From: Nonomuraea maritima
Lineage (GTDB): Bacteria; Actinomycetota; Actinomycetes; Streptosporangiales; Streptosporangiaceae
DNA length: 64,000 nt
NCBI RefSeq assembly: GCF_900100395.1
Contig: NZ_FNFB01000014.1
Span: forward strand, 1 to 64,000
Direction of reading: 5' to 3'
Part shown: in pieces, positions 27,555-36,182 of the stretch
Layout: each line of letters opens with the position of its first letter
Numbering within the stretch: the first letter of the stretch is position 1
Translations under genes and position numbers: made by a program
The notes under the pieces: generated by a model
Told to the model about the DNA's origin: nothing
What the model saw: the letters and a program-made list of their open reading frames with translations, nothing else
Databases searched by the model: none

Positions 27555-28987
27555 CAGCTCGCTCCCCCCGCGTGCGCGGCGCCACGCCTGCGCATCAGCA
27601 GTCCGCCGCCGGCGGTTCCCATCACGACGACCATGCCGACGGCCATGAGCCCGTACGGCACCTCGTTCTCCTCGGGCGCCTCACCGGTGTCGACGCCGCC
27701 GCGTGGCGTCCTGGCCACCTGCGCCCGGTAGTACTTGGTCGCCGTGGGCGACGCACTCGTCGGCGTGACGCTGGCGGACGTGGACACCTGCGGGTTGACG
27801 ATCACCTGCCCCAGCCCATCCTCGATCTGGTTCCCGCCACCACCCGGCGGCTGCTGCTCGTCGCCTCCCGGCGGGTTCTCCGGGTCCTCGTCCCCTCCGC
27901 CCGGCGGCTCCTCGTCGTCTGGAGGCTCCTCGCCACCCGGGTCCTCTCCGGGCGGATCCGTGGGCTCGGCCCTCTCACCGACGGTCACCACGATGGTGGG
28001 CGGGTTGTCGATCGGCTTGCAGAGAGCGCTGTGGTAGCCGGTCGGCGTCTGGGCGGTGGTGGTCGAGACCTCGAAGGCGTCCACCCACATGAAGCCCTCG
28101 CCGGACACCTTCTCGATCTTGATCGTGTGCTTGCCGTAGTTCAGGCCGGACCACTCCCACAGCGTCTTGCCGCCGTCGAGGTCGTCGTTGACGGGCACGT
28201 CGCTTTCGTCACGCGAAGGGTCGATGGTGGCGACGGGAAGGTCGTCAAGGTGGATCTTCACCTTGCTGGAGTCCTTGTCCGTCGGGCCGATGTACTTCAC
28301 ACCGGTGCCGACGAACGTCAGCATGGCGGTGGCGCCTTCGTTTGCGGTCTCGTGCAGGTCGTTGTGCACGTGGTTCTCAGACGCGGGAAGGTCGTCCTTC
28401 GACTCCCATCCGTTGCTGCTGTAGACGATCCGCATGTCGCTCGGGTTGTCCGCGTCGTCGCCGTCGTTCACGACGACCTCGCCATCCGGCGGAGTGAAGT
28501 CGAGCTCGATGTTCCCCGGAGTGAGGCTGATGGTGCCCGCCCGGCCGACCTGGCCCGGGTCGTTGATCATTTCCGGCAGCATGAGCGTGTCGTCCGGCTC
28601 CAGGGGGCCGTGCGAGTCGGAGACACCGCGCGGCTGCAGGATGCCCTGCCAGCTGCTGCGGTGGGTGACATTGCCCTTGGCGTGAACCTCGCCACCCTCG
28701 CCGAAATAGCCGGGCGCCTGGAGCCGCCGGGGATCGTCGGCGTAGGCGAGCTTCCAGGTGAGGTTGAGCGGATCGCCCACGGACAGGTCCGTGGCGAAGG
28801 TCAGGTTGGTGGTCAGCTTAACTGGACCGTTCCTGACGATGCTGCTGGCCCCGACCGGGTCACACAGGTAGTCGACCACGACATCGGCCGGAGCTGCCGA
28901 GGCGGGCACCTGAGGGAGGACGACCATGCCTAACGTGGCCGCAGATCCCACCGATGCGGCGATCAACGCCTTGCGCAAGCGCTTCAC
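27554..28987 (-). CDS. Secreted surface protein with lectin-like domain and sortase-like signal (second locus)
   Basis: 477 aa. A signal peptide (KRLRKALIAASVGSAATLGM, cleavage near ASA) is followed by a Cys-containing beta domain like that of the first locus (VVVDYLCDPVGASSIV). A galactose-binding/CBM-like module follows (RIVYSSNGWES ... LTFVGTGVKYIGPTDKD ... NYGKHTIKIEKVSGEGFMWVDAFEV). Then comes a Pro/Gly/Glu stalk and RTPRGGVDTG, a membrane helix and RRR. GTG 28987 is preferred (GGAG 5 bases upstream); TTG 29002 is an alternative. Probable substrate of the coupled sortase. Confidence 0.8.
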   Translation of the reverse strand: MKRLRKALIAASVGSAATLGMVVLPQVPASAAPADVVVDYLCDPVGASSIVRNGPVKLTTNLTFATDLSVGDPLNLTWKLAYADDPRRLQAPGYFGEGGEVHAKGNVTHRSSWQGILQPRGVSDSHGPLEPDDTLMLPEMINDPGQVGRAGTISLTPGNIELDFTPPDGEVVVNDGDDADNPSDMRIVYSSNGWESKDDLPASENHVHNDLHETANEGATAMLTFVGTGVKYIGPTDKDSSKVKIHLDDLPVATIDPSRDESDVPVNDDLDGGKTLWEWSGLNYGKHTIKIEKVSGEGFMWVDAFEVSTTTAQTPTGYHSALCKPIDNPPTIVVTVGERAEPTDPPGEDPGGEEPPDDEEPPGGGDEDPENPPGGDEQQPPGGGGNQIEDGLGQVIVNPQVSTSASVTPTSASPTATKYYRAQVARTPRGGVDTGEAPEENEVPYGLMAVGMVVVMGTAGGGLLMRRRGAAHAGGAS

Positions 28988-29170
28988 GGAGACTCCGATC
29001 AACCACGGACAGACCGACGGTCGATCTTAGAGTCGCAAACCCCTATAACACAGGCTGATTCGTGCATCGGCTGGCACTTGTGATGAACCCGTGTCCGCGC
29101 TCCCGGTCGCTGCACCACAGGGGGTATACCTGTCAGTAACAGAATGGAATTCTACGGCGGGAGTCGTCCC

Positions 29171-30316
29171 ATGCAACGAGACCTCTTCGAGGAGGAGCAC
29201 CACCTCTTCCGGGAGACCGTACGCGAGTTCCTGGCACGCGAGGTCGTGCCCCACCACCCGCAGTGGGAGAAGGACGGCATCGTCCCGCGCGAGGTCTGGA
29301 AGAAGGCCGGCGAGCTGGGGATGTTCGGTTTCTCGGTGCCCGAGGAGTACGGCGGTTCGGGGATCACCGACTTCCGCTACAACGCCGTCGTCGTCGAGGA
29401 GGTCATCCGGCACGGCGCCAGCGGGCTCGGCTTCTCGCTGCACAACGACATCATGGCGCCGTACCTGGTGGATCTGACCGACGACGGGCAGAAGCAGCGC
29501 TGGCTGCCGGGGTTCGCGAGCGGGGAACTGATCACGGCGATCGCCATGACGGAGCCGGGAGCCGGAAGCGACCTGCAGGGCGTCAGGACCACCGCCGTGC
29601 GCGAGGGCGACCACTACGTGCTGAACGGCCAGAAGACCTTCATCACGAACGGCATCAACGCCGACCTGGTGGTCGTCGTCGCCAGAACCGACCCCGACGC
29701 GGGCGCGCGAGGCATCACGCTGCTGGTCGTCGAACGGGGCATGGAGGGCTTCACCCGCGGACGCAACCTCGACAAGGTCGGCATGAAGGCCCAGGACACG
29801 GCCGAGCTCTTCTTCTCCGACGTACGCGTGCCGGTCGCCAACCGCCTCGGCCCCGCGGAGGGCGAGGGCTTCGTCCAGCTCATGAACAACCTGCCGCAGG
29901 AGCGCCTGTCGATCGCGGTGGCGGCGGTGGCGGCGGCCGAGGCCGTGCTGGAGCAGACCGTCGAGTACTGCAGGAACCGCCAGGCGTTCGGGCGCAGCAT
30001 CGGGTCGTTCCAGAACACCCGCTTCGTCCTCGCGGAGATCGCGACGGAGACGGAGATCGCCCGCCACTACGTCGACAAGTGCGTCCGCGCGCTGAACGCC
30101 GGGCAGCTCACCGCCGTGGACGCCGCCAAGGCCAAGTGGTGGACCACCGAGCTGCAGACCAGGGCCATCGACCGCTGCCTGCAACTGCACGGCGGGTACG
30201 GCTACATGACCGAGTACCCGGTCGCGAAGGCGTGGCTGGACAGCCGCGTCCAGACCATCTACGGCGGCACCACGGAGATCATGAAAGAGATCATCGGCCG
30301 CTCGTTCGGCTTCTGA
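29171..30316 (+). CDS. Acyl-CoA dehydrogenase, LCAD-like
   Basis: 381-aa flavoenzyme. FGFSVPEEYGGSGITDFRYN, ITAIAMTEPGAGSDLQGVRTTA and FITNGINADLVVVVARTD form the core. LPQERLSIAVAAVAAAEAVLEQTVEYC carries the Glu used as catalytic base in LCAD and isovaleryl-CoA dehydrogenases. The position used by MCAD is Gly here (TIYGGTTEIMKEIIGRSF), consistent with that subgroup. ATG 29171 (MQRDLFEEEHHLF) has GGGAG 7 bases upstream; ATG 29144 would add nine residues. Its last codons are part of a 21-bp tandem repeat. Confidence 0.93.
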   Translation: MQRDLFEEEHHLFRETVREFLAREVVPHHPQWEKDGIVPREVWKKAGELGMFGFSVPEEYGGSGITDFRYNAVVVEEVIRHGASGLGFSLHNDIMAPYLVDLTDDGQKQRWLPGFASGELITAIAMTEPGAGSDLQGVRTTAVREGDHYVLNGQKTFITNGINADLVVVVARTDPDAGARGITLLVVERGMEGFTRGRNLDKVGMKAQDTAELFFSDVRVPVANRLGPAEGEGFVQLMNNLPQERLSIAVAAVAAAEAVLEQTVEYCRNRQAFGRSIGSFQNTRFVLAEIATETEIARHYVDKCVRALNAGQLTAVDAAKAKWWTTELQTRAIDRCLQLHGGYGYMTEYPVAKAWLDSRVQTIYGGTTEIMKEIIGRSFGF

Positions 30317-30361
30317 AACCGCTCGTTCGGCTTCTGAAGCCAAACGTTCGGCTTCTGGCAG
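30299..30361 (+). repeat. Three 21-bp tandem repeats over a stop codon
   Basis: Units 30299-30319, 30320-30340 and 30341-30361 share CGTTCGGCTTCTG. Unit 1 holds the last codons and stop of the dehydrogenase (RSFGF stop), unit 2 differs at one base, and unit 3 is degenerate at both ends. This looks like a recent slippage duplication of the gene end. Confidence 0.85.
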
Positions 30362-30402
30362 ACGCCCGCGCGGCGGGAGGTGTTCCACCGCATACTGGAC
30401 GC

Positions 30403-30531
30403 GTGACTCCTCCGCTCCCTGAAAGGAAGCGGCTTCTCGCTCCCGCTTCCACGGGAGGCGACGGCCAAGCCCTGACCGATGCTCCAAGGCACGAACCCCG
30501 ACTCTATCCGGTGGAGACGACGCATGCATGA
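30403..30531 (+). CDS. Small ORF 1 of overlapping trio, 42 aa
   Basis: GTG-started 43-codon frame giving a Pro- and Arg-rich peptide (TPPLPERKRLLAPASTGG). There is no clear Shine-Dalgarno; a weak CATACT box lies about 7 bases before the GTG, so leaderless translation is possible. Its TGA overlaps the next start (ATGCATGA). No family recognised. Confidence 0.35.
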   Translation: MTPPLPERKRLLAPASTGGDGQALTDAPRHEPRLYPVETTHA

Positions 30532-30622
30532 GGTTCTGTCACTGCACACTCCGGCCTTGACGGCCCTCCCGCCCACGATTCCCCCGACGGCTGAAACCGC
30601 CGGTCCCCCCGGGAGCCGCTGA
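30524..30622 (+). CDS. Small ORF 2 of overlapping trio, 32 aa
   Basis: 33-codon frame with GGTGGAG about 8 bases before ATG 30524. The peptide (MHEVLSLHTPALTALPPTIP) is mildly hydrophobic and Pro/Thr-rich. Its TGA overlaps the ATG of the following membrane protein (TGATG), so it may couple translation rather than act itself. Confidence 0.4.
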   Translation: MHEVLSLHTPALTALPPTIPPTAETAGPPGSR

Positions 30623-30783
30623 TGGACAGCGGCCTGATCCTCCTGGTCTTCCTGGCGTTGCTGTTCGCCTGGGGCCTGAACAAAGTGCGCCGGGCGTTAC
30701 GGATGAGCGCTGTCGGCTACGCGGGCGTGATGATCGTGTTCATCATCGCCATGCTGCTCCTCTGGGGTCAGACCATGCGCTGA
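30622..30783 (+). CDS. Small two-helix membrane protein, 53 aa
   Basis: ATG 30622 has GGGAG 7 bases upstream. The product has a helix at about 4-19 (LILLVFLALLFAWGL), a basic loop NKVRRALRMS and a second helix at about 31-49. This is a credible small membrane protein, though no family was recognised. It ends 7 bases before the stop of the convergent hydrolase gene. Confidence 0.65.
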   Translation: MDSGLILLVFLALLFAWGLNKVRRALRMSAVGYAGVMIVFIIAMLLLWGQTMR

Positions 30784-30790
30784 CCAGGCC

Positions 30791-31558
30791 TCACGCCTCC
30801 AGGATGACCCGGGCCACCAGCGCCGGATCGTCGCTCATCGGCACGTGCCCGCAGCCCTTGAGCAACTTGACCCGCTGCCCCGACCACCGCCCCGCGCGTA
30901 CGGCCTGGCGGCATGGCAGCAGCCGGTCGTGCTCGCCCCACGCGATCGTGATCGGTGACTTCGGCGGCGCGGGCGGCATCAGCCCGCCGAACGACTCCAG
31001 CGTCGGGTCGAAGCCCTCCGACTCGGCGAGCGCCCGCGTGGCCGCGACGAGCTCGTCAGGCTCCAGCCGCGACGGACGCGCCACCAGCAGCCCGGCGCAG
31101 ACGCCGCGCAGCAACGGGTTCGCGGCCACCGACGCCAGCTGCTCGGCCGGCATCGACCGCGCCGACGCCCGCAGCCCGCGCAGCGCCGTCTGGCAGTAGA
31201 GAAGTTCGGGACGGCTCCAGAAACCGGCCGGCGACAGCGCGACCGCCGACCGTACGACGCCGCGCGAGGCGAGTTCGAGCGCGATGTAGCCGCCCAGCGA
31301 GTTGCCCGCCACGTGCGGTTCGCGCGCGCCGATCCGTGCGCAGAACGACTCGACCGCGTCGGCCAGCGACTCGGCGGTGTAGGGCACGTGCTCCGGCAGG
31401 CCGGGCGACGCGCCGAACCCCGGCAGGTCGACCGCGATCACCGTACGCGTGGCGGCCAGCAGGTCGATCACCGGCAGCCACGCCTGCCAGTGGTGGCCGA
31501 TGCCGTGCACGAGGATCAGCGGCTCGCCGGTGCCCCGCCGTTCGAAGGCCAGCTTCAT
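30791..31558 (-). CDS. Alpha/beta hydrolase
   Basis: 255-aa alpha/beta-hydrolase fold enzyme. Oxyanion LVHGIGHHWQAW, nucleophile elbow VAGNSLGGYIALELA (GNSLGG), late Asp in WGEHDRLLP and His in GCGHVPMSDDP make a complete triad. ATG 31558 lies 16 bases after the stop of the SpoIIE-type phosphatase gene, so the two are probably co-transcribed. The substrate is unknown. Confidence 0.9.
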   Translation of the reverse strand: MKLAFERRGTGEPLILVHGIGHHWQAWLPVIDLLAATRTVIAVDLPGFGASPGLPEHVPYTAESLADAVESFCARIGAREPHVAGNSLGGYIALELASRGVVRSAVALSPAGFWSRPELLYCQTALRGLRASARSMPAEQLASVAANPLLRGVCAGLLVARPSRLEPDELVAATRALAESEGFDPTLESFGGLMPPAPPKSPITIAWGEHDRLLPCRQAVRAGRWSGQRVKLLKGCGHVPMSDDPALVARVILEA

Positions 31559-31574
31559 GCGGCCAGTGAAACAC

Positions 31575-33800
31575 TCACCTGCCGCGGGTGGGAATCTCGA
31601 ACCAGACGGCTTTGCCTTCCCTGGTAGGACGCGAGCCCCAGCGACGGGCAAGCTGGTCGACCAGGTAAAGGCCGCGCCCGCCCTCGTCGTTCTCGCCCGC
31701 GCTGCGGATGCGGGGCAGGCGGAGGTCCTGGTCGAACACCTCGACCCAGACCGACTCGTCTCCCCTGCGCAGCCTGAGCGTGAACTCCTTGTCGCTGACG
31801 ACGACCTCCTCCTCGAAGCCCGGGATGTCCCAGGTCTCCTCGAACGGCAGCGGCGGCCCGTCGATCGACAGCTCGCGACGCGGCACTCCCGCGCTCGCGG
31901 CGTGCAGCACGACGTTGGTGACGACCTCGGAGACCAGCAGGCAGGCGAGTTCGGCGCGTTCCTCGGGGACGTTCCAGCCGGAGAACGCCTCGGCCGCCAT
32001 GCGGCGCGCCTCGCTCACCATGATCGGCTGAGCCGGGAACGTACGCTCCTCCATGTCGAGGTCGACGTCGCTGGAGCGGACCACGAGGATCGCCATGTCG
32101 TCGTCGATCTCGCCGGGCACCGCCACGGTGGCGGCGTCGGCGATGCGCTCGACCTCGGCGTCGGACATCATGGCCAGCTTCTCGCAGAGCACGCCGAGCG
32201 TCTCGGCGTCGCTCGGCATCCGGCCGTCGCGCCCCGGACGCCGGTCGACCAGGCCGTCGGTGTAGAGCAGCAGCGCGGCGCCGGGCGGCAGCGTACGGGT
32301 CTCCTCCTTGTAGACCAGGTCGGCGTGCAGGCCCTTGGCGTGTACCCCGAGCGGCTGGCCGACCTCCTCGATGTCGAGTTCGACACACTGGCCGTCGACG
32401 AGCAGCAGCGGCGGGGCGTGCCCGGCGTTGGCGAAGGACAGCTGCCGCGACCACGCGTCGTAGACGAGGTACTGGCAGGTGACGATGGGCGGGATGTTGA
32501 CCTCGCCGCCGGCGTCGTCGTGCTCGGGCGTGGCGATGATGCGGGTCCACTCGTCGAGCCTGGCCAGGATGTCGGCGGGCGACTTGTCGTCCTGGGCGAA
32601 GGCCCGCAGAGCCGCCCTGAGCTGGCCCATGATGGCGGCGGCCTTGGCGCCCCTGCCCTCGACGTCGCCGATCACGATGCCGACGCGACCGGCGGACAGC
32701 GGGATGACGTCGTACCAGTCGCCGCCGACCTGGGTCTGGATGCCCTGGCCGTGCGAGGCGAGCGGGGCGGCCGGGTAGTAGCGGACGGCGATCTGCAGGC
32801 CGTCGAGCTGCGGCAACGCGCGCGGCAGCAGGTGTTTCTGGAACGACTCTGCGGTGTGCCGCTCTTCCTCGAACAGCAGCGCGTTGTCGATGGCGAGCGC
32901 GACCCGGGTGGCGATGGCGCCCACGAAGTCGCGGTCGAACGCGTCGTAGTGGGGGCTGCGCCGGTCGGTGAGGTTGGACAGGCCGAGGTACATGAGGCCG
33001 AGCGTCTCGCCGCGCACGAGCAGCGGCGCCACGATGGCCGACGTCATGCCGATCTCGCCGCACAGCCGGGCGGCGTCCTCGCCGGGCGAGGGATAGCGGG
33101 AGTCGCTGAAGTTCTCGACCAGGATGGTCTCCTGGCGGCGCAGCGCGATGGCGGCGTAATGACCCTGGGGGTAGACGATCTCCGCCCCCACCGGCTTCCA
33201 CGTGCCGGAGGGCGGTGTCCAGCCCTGGACGTGCTGCGAGACCCGGCGGATCAGCCGGTCGCCCTCGGCCAGCTCGATGAAGCAGTGGTCGGCGAACTGG
33301 GGGACGAGCATCTCGGCGACGCGCTTGAGCGTCTCTTCGAAGTAGAGCGAGCCTGCCAGCCGCTCTCCGATGCGCTCGAGCAGGCCGAAGCGGTCCTTCT
33401 CGCGTTCGTTGCTGCGCAGCGCCTCACGGGCGGTGATCACGATGCCGGTCACGGCGCCGGACGCGTGACGCAGCGGGACGGCCTGCGCGCGGACGTAGAC
33501 GATGGTGCCGTCGTCGCGGCGGACGTCGAACGTGCCCTCCCACACGCCGCCCTTCAGTACGTGCTTCGCGAGCTCCACCGCCAGCGGGTGATCGCGCTCC
33601 AGGATGCCCTGGGACAGGGTGGAGGATTCGCGTGCGGACGAGCCGCCCTCACGGCCGAACAGCTTCTCGGCGAAGGGGTTCCAGTAAAGGACGTTGCTGA
33701 ACCGGTCGGTGACGACCACGGCCATCTCGGCGTGGTCGAGCACGGAGCCGGCAGCAAGATGATCAGCAGCTTCCTGGGACAGGTCCCCCCAATGCTTCAT
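31575..33800 (-). CDS. PAS-GAF-SpoIIE phosphatase with C-terminal anti-sigma kinase domain
   Basis: 741-aa cytoplasmic signalling protein. PAS (about 20-120: AEMAVVVTDRFSNVLYWNPFAEKLFG), GAF (about 150-310), PP2C/SpoIIE phosphatase (about 335-555: VGGDWYDVIPLSAGRVGIVIGDVEGRGAKAAAIMGQLRAAL; DDMAILVVRS), then an RsbW-like HATPase (LLVSEVVTNVVLHA ... ENDEGGRGLYLVDQLA). It combines both opposing activities of a partner-switch circuit that acts on STAS proteins such as the one at 43410-43748. ATG 33800 has GAGGAG 10 bases upstream. Confidence 0.92.
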   Translation of the reverse strand: MKHWGDLSQEAADHLAAGSVLDHAEMAVVVTDRFSNVLYWNPFAEKLFGREGGSSARESSTLSQGILERDHPLAVELAKHVLKGGVWEGTFDVRRDDGTIVYVRAQAVPLRHASGAVTGIVITAREALRSNEREKDRFGLLERIGERLAGSLYFEETLKRVAEMLVPQFADHCFIELAEGDRLIRRVSQHVQGWTPPSGTWKPVGAEIVYPQGHYAAIALRRQETILVENFSDSRYPSPGEDAARLCGEIGMTSAIVAPLLVRGETLGLMYLGLSNLTDRRSPHYDAFDRDFVGAIATRVALAIDNALLFEEERHTAESFQKHLLPRALPQLDGLQIAVRYYPAAPLASHGQGIQTQVGGDWYDVIPLSAGRVGIVIGDVEGRGAKAAAIMGQLRAALRAFAQDDKSPADILARLDEWTRIIATPEHDDAGGEVNIPPIVTCQYLVYDAWSRQLSFANAGHAPPLLLVDGQCVELDIEEVGQPLGVHAKGLHADLVYKEETRTLPPGAALLLYTDGLVDRRPGRDGRMPSDAETLGVLCEKLAMMSDAEVERIADAATVAVPGEIDDDMAILVVRSSDVDLDMEERTFPAQPIMVSEARRMAAEAFSGWNVPEERAELACLLVSEVVTNVVLHAASAGVPRRELSIDGPPLPFEETWDIPGFEEEVVVSDKEFTLRLRRGDESVWVEVFDQDLRLPRIRSAGENDEGGRGLYLVDQLARRWGSRPTREGKAVWFEIPTRGR

Positions 33801-33923
33801 CCGGAGACCACTCCTCGGGGTGGCGTGTCTGCACAGCGGACCACGGGCGCTCCTGCAACGGTCTTGGCCAGGGGGAAGTGGAGGGCCTCCCGGAAGGGAT
33901 TCAACCAAGCAGCTGCGGGCGTG

Positions 33924-34628
33924 TCAGCGTTTGGAGACGAAGACGTGCGCGGCGACATCGCGCGGAAGCTCCGCGAGAGTGTCTCCAGCGTCACCGTCAC
34001 CTGTCACCCGCACACCGTCGTCGCTCGCCGCGAGCGTCACCTCGCGTCCGGGTTGTATCCCAACTTGCTTGAGTTTAAGCATCACAGCGGGATCGCTTTG
34101 CACTTGTTCGCTAATTCGACGCACGACCACCGGGGTGTCCCGCGGTCCGGCCAGGTCGGACATCGATTCGAGCGCGTCGTCACCGCTCTCGGCCGGCTCC
34201 TGGGCCCCCAACTCGGCGAGCCCGGGGATGGGGTTGCCGTGCGGGCAGGCAGTGGGGTTGTCGAGCAGCGTCACCAGGCGCGCCTCGACCGAGTCGGACA
34301 TGACGTGCTCCCAGCGGCACGCCTCGATGTGCACCTCTTCCCACGGCAGGCCGATCACCTGGGTGAGCAGACATTCGGCGAGGCGGTGCTTGCGCATCAC
34401 GCGGGTGGCGAGCGTGCGGCCCAGCTCGGTCATCGACAGGTGCCGGTCGCCCTCGACGCGGACGAGGCCGTCGCGCTCCATGCGGGCCACGGTCTGGCTC
34501 ACGGTGGGGCCGCTCTGCTGGAGGCGTTCGGCGATGCGGGCGCGAAGGGGGACGATGCCCTCCTCCTCGAGCTCGTAAATCGTGCGGAGGTACATCTCCG
34601 TTGTGTCGATCAGGCCGTGTGCGGTCAA
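33924..34628 (-). CDS. DtxR/IdeR-family iron-dependent regulator
   Basis: 234-aa metalloregulator. Winged helix TTEMYLRTIYELEEEGIVPLRARIAERLQQSGPTVSQTVARMERDGL (about 9-55), dimerisation/metal domain RKHRLAECLLTQVIGLPWEEVHIEACRWEHVMSD, and a C-terminal SH3-like domain. All expected metal ligands can be read: the Met of TTEM, His and Glu of HRLAE, His of EVHIE, and Cys, Glu and His of CRWEH. With Fe(II) it represses iron-uptake genes. TTG 34628 follows GGGAGGA. Confidence 0.93.
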   Translation of the reverse strand: MTAHGLIDTTEMYLRTIYELEEEGIVPLRARIAERLQQSGPTVSQTVARMERDGLVRVEGDRHLSMTELGRTLATRVMRKHRLAECLLTQVIGLPWEEVHIEACRWEHVMSDSVEARLVTLLDNPTACPHGNPIPGLAELGAQEPAESGDDALESMSDLAGPRDTPVVVRRISEQVQSDPAVMLKLKQVGIQPGREVTLAASDDGVRVTGDGDAGDTLAELPRDVAAHVFVSKR

Positions 34629-34731
34629 GACAGTCCTCCCAACTGAAATGTTACGCGGTCGTAGCGGGGACTGGGCCCGTCCGCTGCGGGCACAGAAGTC
34701 ACACGAACCCTAGTGGGAGAAACGACCGACG

Positions 34732-34914
34732 ATGGCTAGCAGCGGCAACAACGGAGCCGCGAAGTTCCTTCCCGACCGGGGCGAGCCGGTGCCGCTCGGG
34801 GAGGCGCCGGCGGTGGCGACCGTCCACCCGTCGGCCGTGCTGCGCGCGCCCGACAGGGAGGCCGCGTACGAGGGCTTCCTCGCCGACCTGAGGGCGGCGG
34901 CGCGGGCGGCCTGA
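34732..34914 (+). pseudogene. C-terminal remnant of a UdgX-type uracil-DNA glycosylase
   Basis: A 60-codon frame whose product RGEPVPLGEAPAVATVHPSA followed by VLRAPDREAAYEGFLADLRAA matches, from memory, the last quarter of UdgX-type glycosylases, including the HPS motif. The iron-sulphur cysteines and catalytic motif A of a full enzyme are missing, and no further piece was seen nearby. GGGAG lies 11 bases before ATG, so a short peptide could still be made. It is most likely a decayed gene end. Confidence 0.55.
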
Positions 34915-34918
34915 GCGG

Positions 34919-36172
34919 TCAGCCCTGGACGGCGGGCTGCGGGACGCGGAACTTGCGGAAGCCGCTCACCGACAGGCCGACGATGATCACCGTGATGGCG
35001 CAGGCGACGCCGCCGCCCACCCAGGCGCCGGTCAGCCCGAACGCCGCCGCGGTGGCGCCCGCGCGCATCTCGCCGAGGCGCGGTCCGCCGGCCACGACGA
35101 CCATGAAGACGCCCTGGAGCCGTCCGCGCATCTCGTCGGGCGCGTACAGCTGCAGGATCGACTGCCGCCACACCGAGGAGATCACGTCGGCCACGCCGCC
35201 GACGGCCATGAAGGCGACCACGAGCCACAGGTCGTGGGCGAGGCCGGCGGCCGCCACCGCCACGCCCCACAGGGCGATGACGACGATGAGGGCCACTCCC
35301 TGGCGCGAGACCCGGCTGACCCAGCCGGAGAACAGCGCTCCCACCACCGAGCCGATGGCCATGGCGGCGGTCAGCCAGCCGAGCGCGGTCGGGGAGCCGC
35401 CGAAGCTCTGGTCGGTCAGCTCGGGGAAGAGGGCCCGCGGCAGGGCGAACACCATCGCGATGATGTCCACGACGAACGACATCAGCAGCACCGGGCTCCT
35501 GGAAATGAACGTGAGCCCCTCCCACACGGCTCTGGCACCCGGACGGGTCACTTCGCCCAGCGGCGGCAGTGAGGGCAGTTTGAGGGCCGCGTAGAGGCTG
35601 GCGGTGAACAGGACGGCGTCCACCATGTACGCGGCCGCGAAGCCGCCGCCCGCGAGCGCCACCGCGCCGATCATCGGGCCCGCCACCGCGCCGATGCTGT
35701 AGACGAGCGAGTTGAGGGCGTTGGCGGCGGGCACGAGCTCCCGCTCGACGAGCCGCGGGATGATCGCGCCCCTGGTGGGGCCGGTGATCGCGAAGCCGGT
35801 GGAGTTGACGGCGACCGCGGCGAAGATCAGCCAGACGTTCTCCATGCCGATCGCGGCCTGGCCGAGGATGAACAGCGTGGCGGCCCAGGCGATCAGCGAG
35901 CCGACGATGAGCAGCTTGCGCCGGTCGACGGCGTCGGCGACCGCGCCGCCCCACAGGCCGAACACGATGAGCGGGATCAGGTTGGCCATGCCGAGCAGGC
36001 CGACGTAGAAGGAGGAGTGGGTCAGCTCCCAGACCTGCTGCCCGACGGCCACGACGGTGACGCCGACGCCGACGTGCGAGACCGCCTGTCCGAGCCAGAT
36101 GCGCCTGAACGCGGGCACGCCCAGCGGCCGGGTGTCTATCACATGTCGTTTGACCAGGTCACCGAATGCCAC
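34919..36172 (-). CDS. MFS exporter, EntS/multidrug type
   Basis: 417-aa transporter with about 12 membrane helices and the MFS loop GLWGGAVADAVDRRKLLIVG between helices 2 and 3. RIWLGQAVSHVGVGVTVVAVGQQVWELTHSSFYVGLLGMANLIPL and YAPDEMRGRLQGVFMVVVAGGPRLGEMRAG match the EntS/TetV-like group, exporters of siderophores or drugs. GTG 36172 is 10 bases after the pdxH stop, so it is co-transcribed with pdxH. Confidence 0.92.
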   Translation of the reverse strand: MAFGDLVKRHVIDTRPLGVPAFRRIWLGQAVSHVGVGVTVVAVGQQVWELTHSSFYVGLLGMANLIPLIVFGLWGGAVADAVDRRKLLIVGSLIAWAATLFILGQAAIGMENVWLIFAAVAVNSTGFAITGPTRGAIIPRLVERELVPAANALNSLVYSIGAVAGPMIGAVALAGGGFAAAYMVDAVLFTASLYAALKLPSLPPLGEVTRPGARAVWEGLTFISRSPVLLMSFVVDIIAMVFALPRALFPELTDQSFGGSPTALGWLTAAMAIGSVVGALFSGWVSRVSRQGVALIVVIALWGVAVAAAGLAHDLWLVVAFMAVGGVADVISSVWRQSILQLYAPDEMRGRLQGVFMVVVAGGPRLGEMRAGATAAAFGLTGAWVGGGVACAITVIIVGLSVSGFRKFRVPQPAVQG

Positions 36173-36182
36173 TCGCAGAACA

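Noticed and set aside
24579..27731. 1050-codon plus-strand frame
   Set aside because: Runs antisense across two sortases and a surface protein that have clear domains, and shows no protein family or ribosome-binding site.
30299..30361. Possible CRISPR-like repeat
   Set aside because: Units are contiguous with no spacers and derive from the end of a coding gene.
31449..34646. 1065-codon plus-strand frame
   Set aside because: Antisense to the SpoIIE-type and DtxR genes; composition is that of a reverse-frame shadow.
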